64,000 nucleotides of DNA, taken from assembly GCA_964017195.1 (NCBI GenBank), contig OZ024895.1, forward strand, positions 45,657,673 to 45,721,672, read 5' to 3'. This document shows positions 12,295-24,018 of this stretch, in pieces. The position numbers were made by a program, and so were the translations under genes. Source of the stretch: Siderastrea radians (taxonomy: Eukaryota > Cnidaria > Anthozoa > Scleractinia > Rhizangiidae). Under the pieces are notes generated by a model. It was not told where the DNA came from. It worked only from the letters and a program-made list of their open reading frames with translations, and did not search any database. Each line of letters opens with the position of its first letter. Position 1 is the stretch's first letter.

Positions 12295-15200
12295 CTACAT
12301 ATCCAAAAGAAAGCACACACACATTAACTAACGGTCAGTGTAAAATGCAGACTGCGAACTATTGTTTTCAGGGCCGCAGCCAGAAAAAAATTATGACTGA
12401 GGCAAGGTCCATGGTTAAATTCGCTTCCTAGGTATTTAGGGTGTTTAACGAAAAAAAAAAATGACTGAGAAAACTTAAAAAATGACTGAGGCAAGTGCCT
12501 CGGTTTGCCTCATACTGGCTACGGCCCTGGTTTTTACTATTGCAAATGAGCGGGTGACAACCAAAGCCCCATTGTTTCAAGAACGAGAAAACAATAGCCC
12601 GCACACAGTCCGCAGCCTGCTCTTTACACTGACCGATTAACCTAATAATTACATCACAAGATCGTTATTTGATGGGTGAATTATCACAAAGAAAATAAAC
12701 AGTTGATTTTTTCCCATAGTGGTAGAAATATAGAAAAAAAAAAGCTTGGTGCAAAATAAGGAAGATGTAAAATTCAGTCTTGACAAATCAAGCGCGGTAG
12801 CTTTTTAATAAACGGTAGCTTCTGAGTTTGCAGGGTAATCTGCAGTTAAGCTGTTTTTTTTTAAGCCAATAGATATGCTTTGTTAGCAAAACTGAAAAGC
12901 AAAAAAATTCCGTTTTGTGGTATAATACGCAAATAGACAGATTCTCTATTGAATTTCTTTGGTAGCTTGGTAGTTAGAGCGTAAGAGGGGGTCCATTTTC
13001 GCTAGTGGATTTGAATGGGGGGGGGGGGGGCGTACAAACCCGCTAGGACACTGTGCCTGAAGACAGGTATGGAAAATCCCAAGTTTTGACCTAAAATGGT
13101 GAAAAGGTTTACAGAACAAAGAAATACTGACCTGAAGGGCTCTGGATGATTTTGGAGCCAACCTCTGGGTTGTATAATCCAACTAAAGCTTTGTTGAGTT
13201 CTCTAGTGAGAGCAGACTCCTCATATTGGGTCTCACGGGATGCACTCTTGAACTGTGTGGCATCAATGGCCACTACGGTGGTCTGAAAATTACCATCTTC
13301 ATCACGCTGTGGAGAATGGTAGCTTGCTTAAATGGTAGTACTATTCTCATTATTGATCTCCATGCATTTCTTATGAAACTAGTGAGGAGAATTTGTCTAC
13401 ATGTAAATATCAAGACATCCTATCCTCAATGATCACTTCCTTTATTCTTGTCACTTGAATATTTAAACAACTACCTAGTGATTGTTTAAAGAGAAATTTC
13501 ATTTTCATCAGGGCTTAGGGCTTAAAGTGTTAAACTCAGTTACAACAAGTTGGTTGCTCATCAGGACAATGTCCCCTGGTTGATGATTTTCATTATTCTC
13601 GTCACCTTTCTTTTGAAAATGCATTGATACTTTAACAAGAAGTTAGATGTTGTCATTAAAGATGTGTTTATTGTTCATCGTGGTGTAAGATAGGCAAGAT
13701 GAACGTTAATTCATTTGTCTCACGAAGGAATCGCTTTGAGTTGTTCATCACGACATTTCCACTGCAATTCTGCTAGTCTTCATCAGGCAATGAGGTTGAT
13801 TGTTTACGTGTCGCTATTTGTAGCATGTTGGTTTGCTGCTATTGGTGAAAGATGCCCCGTTTCTTTCCTATTTGGAAAGAAGTTAAGTTTATTGATCGTG
13901 ACCCTCATTGGTACACACGTAGGGTCAAAGAGGCTATCCATGTAAGACTTCATCCTAATAACGTCAATAGAGATAGTGAAATCGAAATTCCTGAAGCTTG
14001 GATACCTATGATCAGAAAGCACAACAGCCGATCAACCACAAAGCGGACCTGTGAGGGAACAACATCTAACAGTCGGAATAATAATGATGATCGAAATGCA
14101 TCACTAGCAGCAAACCAACATGCTACAAATAGCGACACATAAACAATCGACCTCATCGCCTGATGAAGACTAGCAGTATTGCAGTGAAAACGTCACGATC
14201 AACAAATCAAAGCGATTCCATCGTGAGACAAACGAATAAACGTTCATCTTGCCTAAGTTAGATGTTGATTACAAGTGAGTAAAAGGAACACGTTCACTAA
14301 CCTGTGATTCATCTTTAAAATCACCAGTGAATTCAAATGTTTTTCCATATCCAGAATAAGAAGAGAATCTTTCAACTCCCTGAAAGAGAAAGTGCAATTA
14401 TGTATCCAAGACTCTAACAATATTGACCAGAGCATAAAGATGAAGAAAATAGCTTAGCAGAGAATTACTTTCAAAGCTTACCCTGACCACAATACATTCA
14501 TTGTCTTGCATGGCCTCCATAAACATAAGGGCCACTAGTAATTCAGGGTTGATACAGAATCTGATCTCTTCCTGAAATAATGACAGAAAAAAGTTAGACT
14601 GTAGAAATTTGAAATTATCTTTAATACCAGTGATTTAAAGAAGTACAAAAGGTAAGTAAAAGTCCAATCAAAGCCTAAAATGCTATGCCAGACACGATGA
14701 AGAGGAAGTAGCTTACCTGAACATGTCCTGCACCCAGAACGCCTCCTCCAATGAAACGGTTTGCAAAGTCAACCTAAACAATGAAAACAATGTCAGTCAA
14801 TGTCGGTCAAATGCTTCCAACAAACCCAACAAAAGTAATGTTCTTAGAGGGACATCTCAAGGACATTTTTCCTAGCCAGTATGCGAATATAGGTAGATAG
14901 GTAGCTTGTTCAATGTAGATGTTAGGGACAATTCCACGTAGTGATTGAAAACTGCAAAACACAGTTAATGAATCACGTTTAAAAAAACCTGGATCTGCAC
15001 ACAACAATGAGATCAGTTTTTTATTCTCAACACTAACTTCAAGAGAAATATGACATTCAGTGAGGAAAATTGATATTATGAGAGTAGGAATGCATACTTG
15101 GAGCATGTGTTCCCCAGAATCTTCAATGGCAGTCCTGTTGTCAATGATAACGGGACACAGTGGCAAATCACAGGACATCCAGTCTTCAAGAGTTGGAAGA

Positions 15201-15608
15201 GAGCTGCTTGGTATGACCTGGAGAGAACAAATTACAAGTAAAATACTAAATAATAATGTAAACAAATCAGCCTCTTTAACCCTGGACACAATAACAAAAG
15301 TAACTCCTGCCTGAGGGGCAACACCTCTGAATACCTGACGACTGTAAAAAACTCTTCCTCTAATGTCTGGCCAGTCATTGATGAGACTCTCAAAGTAGTG
15401 GATTAAACATCGCAGCTTGGCAGCCTGTGTTCGTTGGATTTCTTCTCTGTAGAAAAGAAAATTTCATAACCATGTATTAAGCCCCACACACTGAGGGATC
15501 TTGCCTTTTTGTAACAACTAAGTTGGGGTCTGTAAGCCAGTTGGTCACAGTCAGTTTTAGCTGTTGTCGGATTCAATGAGTTAACTTCAAAAAAATAACT
15601 ACTAATTA

Positions 15609-15654
<46 letters not shown>

Positions 15655-18600
15655 TGTACATGTATATATAGGATCAAGTGGCAATTAAACAACATGATTA
15701 TGCCATGGCTGTAGGTGCAATACTCAAGATCTGTGTGTGGTATTGAAGCACTTGCTTGACAGGATTTGCTGAGAAAACCTGCTTCATAAAATATAGATTA
15801 TTATTTATCTGTGCTGCACTTGTTCTTTACTGTTAGAGCGCTTTTCAAATGAGTGTCGTAAAACCAAAACCAAAGTAATTACCCCAGCCAATCACAACAG
15901 ACACAAATTATCCAATGAACCAATCAGAACTCGAAGCAAGTACATGTTACTGGCGTCAAGCGCGGGAAAAAACGTGCGAGCGCGAGCAAGTCGCGACTGA
16001 TTTGGTTTGAGTTTTACTCCTGATTGGTCGAGAAAGTGGCGCGAGATTTTTTAACCAATCACATAGCGAAGTAAAGCAAAACACGAATTACTTTAGACAC
16101 TCAGTTGAAAAGCGCTCTATAAAGAATATTACCTCTTGGAGCTGAAACTAAATGATTACTTAAGACTGATTGATCAATTGAATTGATTGATAAAGTGCTG
16201 TAAAAATTGCAAATATATGGTTAATTTTGCCTAGGCATTGTTGCAAACACATATTCTATACACAAACAAATCTTACCTGTGAAAACAGGCAAAAAGGTTG
16301 ACAAAATTGATTGATCTCACTTGTGCATCATCAGGTGGAGAGGGCAGTACACATAAAAATGCTGATGCCAAAATACAAGCTATGAACCTTCGGTCAAGCA
16401 CAACGCCAGACTCTGCAATAATAACATAGAAAAGTTATCGGTATTTGTTGACGAAAAATGGAACCTAAATTAGCCTGTTTAGAAAGGCAGAGATATTGAA
16501 AACCTAACGGATTTACAAATTATAAGTGTCTAGCACACTCATTGTACCTTCTAGGGGTTACATTGTGGTTTATCCTTCTTAGAGAAAATCTAAAATTATG
16601 ACCCCTTTGTCTTGATGGTACACAATTTGCCAGCATAGTAGTGAAAAACACCGTTTTTTTTGTTAATGTAATAATAATAATAATAATAATGATAAAAATA
16701 ATAATGAAGGTTTATTGAATACATGTCGAACAAGTGTTTACATGTTTACAATTTTAAAGTAGAAAATAGAAAATACAAAAATACAATATATTACTTAAAC
16801 TACGCTAAGAGGACTGGGGTCACAATTGCTTAAAAACTATAATTTTAAAAATACAATTTACAAGAAATTATTAAGAAACCAATTTAATACATCTTTATAT
16901 GTATACCCCATTAACCCACATTATTTTAGAGCTTGTTGAAACGCCATTGCAGGAAAAAAAAACTATTTTGAAAATGTTCTGCACTGAGGCAACGAAACGT
17001 GATCTACGGCCATGCACCTCATTGCGACGCAACAGGGCATTTGAAAACAGGAATGAGGTGGGGTCGCAGGTGTTAGTGAAGGTTCTGGAGCAGATGCTCT
17101 GCCTTCTTTCCTCTAAGCGCGGAATACAGCCCAGGCTCTGAGCCATGTCGTAGCTGGTGTAAGGATAAATAATTCACATTGCACATCTCCATGTTGATGG
17201 AGACATTGTTCTTCTGTGAGTTAAACTGGTGAAATACCAGATGGTTTTGTATTTGTTGGATGGGCGAAGCAGTGTTCATATTGCAGCAATGCAGGCTTGT
17301 TTCCAGTGTATTCTTAAACAAGAAAGCCCATTGGGCATTTTAACCGGCCATTCTGACCCTCCCCACCCCTAGGTTTCACAAATGTTAGCGCGATCCTCTA
17401 TTTATACGAATCGGCGTGACGAAAAGTGTGATTGTGTGACACAATATTTTGACTATAACGTTACTGGATGATGTAATGTTTAAACTCTGATGACTCAGCT
17501 TATCTTTCTTATCGCTTTTATTTGTGCTGAAAAACGCAAATTCACTCAAACATTGAATGTCGATATAAATTCGTCCACAACTGAGAATATAGAATGCTCA
17601 CACCGGGACGACGAAGTATTTACTGTTGTGCCTAGACCTTAAATACAAACAGTGAACATAGCAGTAGAATCAAAATATAACGCTTGATAAACACGAGCTC
17701 GAGCAGATCGTCAGAGTATGGGGCACGTCAAGGCATATCTCATGACGTGATGTTTAAATCCGGTTTGCTAACCCGGGAATCCCCTTGCAAAAGTAAACAA
17801 GCGGGCGGGGATGAAAGTCGCCCACGTCTTTGAAAGCTAACGCGCCTGTCGAGCCGCAATCGATTTCGCGCTCACTCGCTTGTTTTTCTTTTCCTTCACT
17901 ATCTCTGAACGGAAAGAGAGACTGCTCGTGGCCTTTAGCGTACACCACACGCAAACCACACAAATCCGTCGATGATATTCAGATATTTTCGTTCTTTCAA
18001 TGCAAAAAGACTCGTAACACCTACCCTATTAATTGATCTCCTTATTAATGACGATTCTTTCGTATCAACTTCTCGCCTCAAATAAACACTCATCTCTCTC
18101 CGTTCACAAGTCAGAACTATCATGTACTGATGGTGCAATCCACTAATATTGCATCATCATTCTAGTACCAATTCCTTCTCTTCCTAGCCCACGCCGTCAA
18201 AACGCAACTGTCCTTTTTGTCCGCTGCGAATTACAAGTTAGCCAATCAGAAACCCTACAATTCACTTCGCAACCCCCCCCCCATAAAACGCAGCACAATG
18301 TTACACCGCTCCTATACAAAACGCAACTTTCAAAGCAAATCACATTCACAGAAGCGTGATATGCTCCTGACATTCACAAATCCTTCTGACTCCCACATTT
18401 TTACACCCTCAAAATGTCAATCCCGAATAAAAAACACCCTGCGCTAAAAAAATTTTCACCATAACCACTAACTAGATCAGACAACACAGCCAATTCCGCA
18501 TTCCATCCTATTAGCTGCTTTACTCAATTGCGCATGCGTTTTACAAGACAACTACAAAAAACCCCAAACTTAACAACCCTTCGTCGTTGATATCTTAAAT

Positions 18601-21600
18601 ACTGTAAATTAAAAGAAAAGAACACACGAAGGTAACATTCAGCAGACTAATACAGTACAACCCAAAAATAATGTACGCGCAAGAAGTGGCGCAAGAAGTT
18701 CTTGCGCCGCAAGAACACGCAAGCCGGCGGAAGTGAAAGTGCGGTTTACCCGCAAGAACATTCGAAGCGCAAGAAGTTGAAACAGGGTCTGAAAGGGTAT
18801 TCTCGGGATCCGGGATTTGACCAAAATACGGTGCGGGATTCGGGAAAACGCAAAACATCTTGACGGGATTCGGGATTTGACTGCTACGAGGGAAGCGGGA
18901 TTCACCAAATTTGGGTACGGGATGCCGGCGGGATTTTGTTGCCTGTCTGTCGGGAATTCGGGAAATCGTCACGACCCAAAAAACCCTTACAGCGGCAAAA
19001 GCGAATCAACCAGGCGAGCGCCAAATATCAATCGAAAGGCCTAATCTACATCTTAAATTTATTAGCTTTTGCAGAAATTAGTCTTTTTTAATGTATTTTT
19101 GGGAAAGAAGAAACGAAATTCGGGATAGCGATGAAAAACGTGCGGGATGCGGGATTCTCGTGGTAAAGGAGTGGGAATGCGGGATCAGGACCCCCCCTTC
19201 CAGACCCCGCAAGAAGCCGCAAGAAGTTACTAATGTTACCGCAAGCCGCAAGAAGGCGCAAGAAGTACTGCGGGTCCAGCTGAAGAAACTTGTAGTGCTC
19301 GTGTTAGTGTGAGGTAATTTGCAAAAGTAATGAGAGAGAATGTCGCACTCTATTCTCTTTGAAATATCGCCGAGCTTTCGAGCGATTTTTCGCCGCGTTG
19401 GCGCGACAATTCGCCAAGTCAAGCGAAAGTTCGCAAGGCTGATCAAAAACTCAAGGAAGCAAATGTTCGAACAACCGAAGTATCGAAGAAAATTCACGTC
19501 ACGAAATGGAATATCCGCCAGCTTTCCGACTGCAAGATAAAACAACCGGTAAACATGATCTCCGGCACATGACAAAACATGAACAATTTTTTTTAAGCGT
19601 GTCTGATACGGTAATACGGGTTCAACTCAGAACTGACTCAATTCAGTTTTTTATTCCATCAAAGAAATAGAAACAAAAAAGTCCAAAAGCTATAATTGTG
19701 CCAAACTGCGCGAACTCTTCTTTGACAGGCAAGACAAGACAAGACTTACACGTGCAGGAAGTCATGCCATCCCGTGGGTGAACTCGTCAAGAATCCCTGC
19801 ATCTTTACCACTTTAATTTCCCAGCAAAAAAGGAATACTCGAAGAAATAGCATAAACATATGATTTCAACTACACATTCGCCTTTCGACACAGCTTGCTG
19901 CCTGGGGCTTGCTGTTTTGACGGCTTAGAGAACTGCTCATGCATTGCGTTACAAAATGTCATTCATGCAAATCGTACGACATTTGCATACGGCAGATTTG
20001 TGTTTACTCAGGTTAGAATTGACGTGTCGAATTTCTTTCAGATCGCGGAATTTTAGTTTCCTTCAGACTTCTTTGGTTTACTTCGAAGTTTTAAAATGTG
20101 ATATCGACTTCAGCGTAGTGAATGGAACTATTTTTACAAACATAATGTGTTTTTCCAATTAAGATTTTTGAACAGGTGAATGTCGGTTCATTAATAATGT
20201 GACGGATGGACTGTGCTTTGCCGTTGTTCCTTATTTAAGTGAAATAAATCGAGCGAAATCTTTCGCGCCGCTAAGCGTACCGCATGTCTGGGACTCCGGA
20301 ACACATAATAAACAATAACATACGCGTGCTTCGTTTGAGTCTCGTTTCTCCCTAGCCGTTAAAAAATAACAATGAAGGCGACCAGCGTCAAATTCAGAAC
20401 CTAGTGAACTCTTTATCAGATAAAAAATTCTAAACCGAAGAAAAAACTTACAAGCGACCAAATAAACAACTGATTGCAAGCAACAAAGGCAGCCGATTTC
20501 GAACGTGCGTTGCACTACAAAGTGGTCTCCTTTTTACCTTCTCCGGGTTCCGGGTTTTTAAGATGTTAGCGCAAAGAAGTTCTTGTGCTTACTTGCGGTG
20601 CGGACATCTTTACCATAAAGAAGTTCTTGCGGTTTTAACTTCTAAACGCAAAGAAGTTCTTGCGGCTTGCAGTATTCAAGCGCAAGCGTCCCGCAAGTAG
20701 CCGCAAGAAGTTCCCGGCTTGCGTACGCAAAAAGAAGCTCTTGCGCGTGCATTGTTTTTGGGCTGTACTGTATGCGCATGCGTCTTATATAAGACAGTAC
20801 CGCTCTTGAGTACCCGTACCACAAGCTTTACAGCACTTTGTTCGTATGTTAAGCCAACTTGCTTTCACCAAAAACCGTGTCCATTTTATAAACCGGCGGT
20901 CGCCATAGCGACGGCCGGTTAACTAAAGGGCCTGTAGCTGGAACACTTACTAGACCTTATTCCTGGCAAAATTTTAATTAGAATAACTGTAGACAAGGAT
21001 CATTTGGAACATTACCAGCAGTTTTTGAAACTGATACCAAAGGGAATACTGCAATACTCAATTCTAACAGCATGGCCTGACTGACTGTATGTCAAGAAAT
21101 GCTAAGTTCTACTTGCTAGAATTGGTACACCTTGGGATGAAAATGAATTTTAGCCACACCCCAAAAATGAGATTCTGGTACCCCTTTGAGGCTGGGTTCG
21201 TTTCAAGATCAATGATGACTTCCCCCAAACCCCAGTCACTATCATATAAAGGTTCAGGACATTTTTAAAAAATGTACATAAAATTCTGTTTTTCCTACAT
21301 AACGAGGTTAAGTCTAATGATCCACACCAAAATCCTCAAATGCAGGGACAAACTCCTGCCTTGGGAGGGGGGGGGACTTCCATATGAAAGTGAGGGAGTG
21401 ACGCCATACTGTTTTGGTGGTCTAAAGCACACAGAAATCGAATGCAATAATTGTCTGAGTTCAAAAAAGACACGCCATTTATCCATTTCCTTAGGGAGTC
21501 AAATAAAGCCTGAGCCATGCCCAGTTTGGTCCCCTTTAGGGGTATAATTCTAATTTTCTGGAGAGCATCATCATCCCTTTCATATAGGAGTCCCCCTCCG

Positions 21601-22565
21601 GGGTTAAACTACCTAATCTAGGATTACAAATCAAAATAATATAAATCTGCATCAGCGTCCTAAGACTGGCCCCAAAGTATCAAATACCGTCACATCACTT
21701 AGATAAGATTTCAAGGTTCACTATTCAAACTTTTGATTTTTGCAAACGCCCTCTGCGCTAAGAATGTAAGCTTACTGTTCGCGCAAATTTTCGCACCACT
21801 AGCTACCTCAGAATAACACAAAACGTGTCGTAATTTCACAATGAATTTAGAAGAACTTACGAGGAATTCCCGACAAGATAATGAAGAAACAAAAGGGGGT
21901 TAATAAGAACCTTTGTCTTGTCGTGAGTAAGTTGTAAACGACCCAAGGTAGCCTAGCGGGGTGTCAACTCACGAACTTCAACCACTCCATCGAAATTACG
22001 AAAGCCAGGAAGGATTATCATTTATTAGCTTATGAAAACGAGTTTTGCTGAAAGAAAAGTGATTTAACGAAACTGCGTTGATTTAATCCTTGATCGCTAA
22101 TAAGTTCAATTACTTCTAAATTTAAAATGAAGCTATCATTTGCACAAGCCAATATTGATGAATGTAAACAATGTATGAGTACCTACCACGCTGTTGTGAA
22201 CACAACAGAATGCCTTCACTTGGAGAGAACTCGTCAATACTCGACGCCAGAGTAACAATAAACGGAAGAATAGAGCTGAAAAATGTTTCTCTTTCTTCTT
22301 CCGTAGCTATCTCTTCAAGAAATATGCTCAGGCCTTCAAAATACCTGCTTGTCCCCGTGGAATTGGAATTCAACACGTCTATTGAAGGTTCGCGAGCGTG
22401 TACTTCAATGTCATTGCCTGCTTCTCTGAACAACCTTTCCAGCACCTCAGCGAGATTCTTGGCAGTTTGAATCTCATTTAACTGCGAGTAGAGGTGTTTC
22501 AGCTTTTGCCACTTTTGTTCGTTGAGGTGTGGAAGATCTATACGTCGGAAATGTTGAACCACCAT
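10490..22565 (-). CDS. PARG: Poly(ADP-ribose) glycohydrolase with large AKAP-like insert (3' end not seen)
   Basis: PARG hydrolyses poly(ADP-ribose) chains. Coding exons in transcript order are 22565-22187, 16412-16277, 15446-15311 (or to 15305), 15217-15098, 14773-14717, 14571-14482, 14379-14302, 13306-13132 and 12294-10490. All phases agree, giving 992 codons. The first ATG has an in-frame stop 18 bases upstream. Residues 1-126 and exon 2 form the helical accessory region ([15 protein letters not shown]). The macrodomain signature is [19 protein letters not shown] followed by [11 protein letters not shown], that is GGG plus the catalytic Glu pair. [15 protein letters not shown] matches the substrate-clasping Tyr segment, and [11 protein letters not shown] follows. 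The late strand [11 protein letters not shown] sits at residues 947-957, after an insert of about 555 residues. The final helical exons are not visible. There is no long N-terminal regulatory region like that of vertebrate PARG. Confidence 0.9.
12369..12529. mobile_element. Short MITE with CAGGGCCGYAGCCAG ends
   Basis: The left end CAGGGCCGCAGCCAG and right end CTGGCTACGGCCCTG are inverted copies. The 161-bp body repeats AAAATGACTGAG and has no ORF. It lies in PARG intron 8, 75 bp upstream of exon 9. No clean target duplication was found. Confidence 0.75.
13653..14254. mobile_element. Penelope-like snap-back insertion, 13-bp target duplication
   Basis: The insertion is flanked by the perfect 13-bp direct repeat AAGTTAGATGTTG at 13640-13652 and 14255-14267. 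Arms of about 150 bp (about 13690-13850 and 14107-14254) are inverted copies. The core reads on the plus strand [20 protein letters not shown], followed by [19 protein letters not shown] recognise this as the C-terminal tail of proteins encoded by Penelope-like retroelements in aquatic animals (from memory). Target duplication by target-primed reverse transcription fits. It sits in PARG intron 7. Confidence 0.75.
13856..14142 (+). pseudogene. Penelope-like retroelement C-terminal fragment
   Basis: This is a truncated open segment of the element's protein: only the region after the GIY-YIG-type domain remains. Motifs are [18 protein letters not shown] and [13 protein letters not shown]. It then runs into the right inverted arm. 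Neither reverse transcriptase nor endonuclease is present, so it cannot move on its own. Confidence 0.65.
15611..15654. repeat. (TAA)n microsatellite
   Basis: About 14 ATA/TAA triplets in PARG intron 2. They account for the poly-Tyr ORF on the minus strand. Confidence 0.95.
16413..18650. other. PARG intron 1, right part: no gene seen
   Basis: Contains a (TAA)n tract at about 16668-16690, then single-copy-looking sequence. ORFs of 60-90 codons on both strands near 16895-17321 have no recognisable domain. Confidence 0.5.
18653..20770. mobile_element. Mariner-like element with GCGCAAGAAG-rich ends
   Basis: The left end CAGTACAACCCAAAAATAAT and right end (reverse complement) CAGTACAGCCCAAAAACAAT continue into GCGCAAGAAG-rich sequence for at least 30 bp. 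TA flanks both ends (18651-18652 and 20771-20772), as in the Tc1/mariner group. Subterminal blocks are packed with direct and inverted GCAAGAAGTTCTTGC-type palindromes (18675-18780, 19205-19275, 20570-20750). No transposase ORF was seen. It lies in PARG intron 1. Confidence 0.7.
18786..19206. mobile_element. Nested GGGATTCGGGA-rich element
   Basis: Inside the mariner-like element, a block bounded by GGGTCTGAAAGGG and the inverted CCCTTCCAGACCC carries many copies of CGGGATTCGGGA or CGGGATTTGAC. It has no coding sequence. The boundary is set only by the short inverted ends. Confidence 0.45.
20771..22186. other. PARG intron 1, left part: no gene seen
   Basis: Sequence with short G and C runs (21367-21375) and no recognisable ORF. 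It ends at the donor of PARG exon 1. Confidence 0.5.
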
Positions 22566-24018
22566 GAATAAACCTTTCAATAATCACCCGACGTGACGGC
22601 TCCAAGTATGAATTTCACTAAAAATTCTCCACGAAAACCTAAGTCTGCGCTGTCATTCCTGTAATTAACCAGAGCAAAGAAGTAAAACGCCTCGCTCTTG
22701 CAAAATAATGATAGCTGAAAAGTAAGATCATTTGCAGGAAACGAAATTGCTTTTAAGCAACCTTGCTAGAACGAAGCTCGTAGTGAACCAGGGTGCCCTG
22801 GGTGAACTCATCCGGAACGCGACACGCAAGCGATCAAAGAGCTATTTCTCACAACATATTTCGCATAACCACCAACTAAAAATAGTTCAGAGAACATAAT
22901 TTTCACGACAGCACCGTTGTTTTGACAACAAACTGCTCAAACTATCAGTTATCTCTTGCTTATTTAGTTGTTTTATTAAAATTCACTCCACACCATGAGG
23001 ACCAAAATAAATAAGTATACAGAATAATTTCACATCCTCAAAAACATGAATGTCATATAAGAAACTTATTTTAAAAAGTACAAATCATTATCAAACGTTC
23101 CCTCTTTTATGCACTTTTTTTCTTCTAAAAAATATAATTTTCTTTGTAAAGTTAAAAAACCTCACGAGTTTCGCCATTTTGACCAAAGATCCTGGTTGTC
23201 GGCAAAATCCCCAGCCTCCTGATCAGTGACAAAATTTAGAGACGTAAGTGGTAAATTATTACACAAAAGTATCAAAAGGGAATTTTTCTGCGACAGCAGC
23301 TCAGAATGGCTTTGGCATTCAAAAGACAAAACACAGTGTAATCTCCCATTACAGGTACCAGAGATTCCAACCCTCCCGATTTGATCAGGAGTCTCCCAAA
23401 TCCTGCTCTCCTGATTTTTATCAAATTCTCCCGATTTATTATAAAATTCTGAAAACTAGGAAAAAATTGCTCATCTTTAGGATTTCTTGCGATCTGTCAC
23501 TGTGAAACATTACATACTGCACTTTCGTCTCATATTTAACCTCTCACCCAGACTCTCCATGATGTCAAAATGCAGGAAATGGTACTTGAGAGAACCTAAA
23601 TTTGCAAAATTTCCCGGGGGGGGGGGGGGGGGGAACCCAATATAAGCTAGTGCTTTTGGTGCTAATTATTACTCCCTATTTTCCATCAAATCAGTGGGGT
23701 TGGAATCTCTGCAGGAACCTACATAACATAGACAATCATCCCTGTTGCTTATGCATCCCTTTTGAACAGGGTTGACTGTACTTTAAATTATGCAGTTTAG
23801 TAACAGGTTTTACTGCCAATCAAACAAACCTAAGAACTAGCAGAAAAGTGAAATAACAGAATTTTGTGGGCTTTTCTTTATCTACAATACACCTTAAGAT
23901 AAATACAGCTTGATTTTCCAAGGCCTCATATTGTAATTTTTATAGTCCCAGTTCTCAACATTCTCCAGGGGAGCAAAAGAATTATTGAAAAAAAGTAGTG
24001 CACAATTCCTGTCCAGAG
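22566..24018. other. Gap between PARG start and the ZZ/EF-hand gene
   Basis: Holds the presumed PARG promoter (right of 22565), the 3' flank of the ZZ/EF-hand gene (left of 24019), a MITE (23358-23713) and a G homopolymer of about 16 bp near 23618-23633. No coding region was found. Confidence 0.5.
23358..23713. mobile_element. Small inverted-repeat element
   Basis: The left end CAGAGATTCCAACC and right end GGTTGGAATCTCTG are perfect inverted 14-mers. The interior repeats CTCCCGATTT and CTCCTGATTT and holds the G homopolymer. It is non-coding. Confidence 0.6.

Noticed and set aside
14807..15289. 160-codon minus-strand ORF
   Set aside because: It is PARG exon 4 read through into both neighbouring introns; splice-consistent frame explains only 15098-15217.
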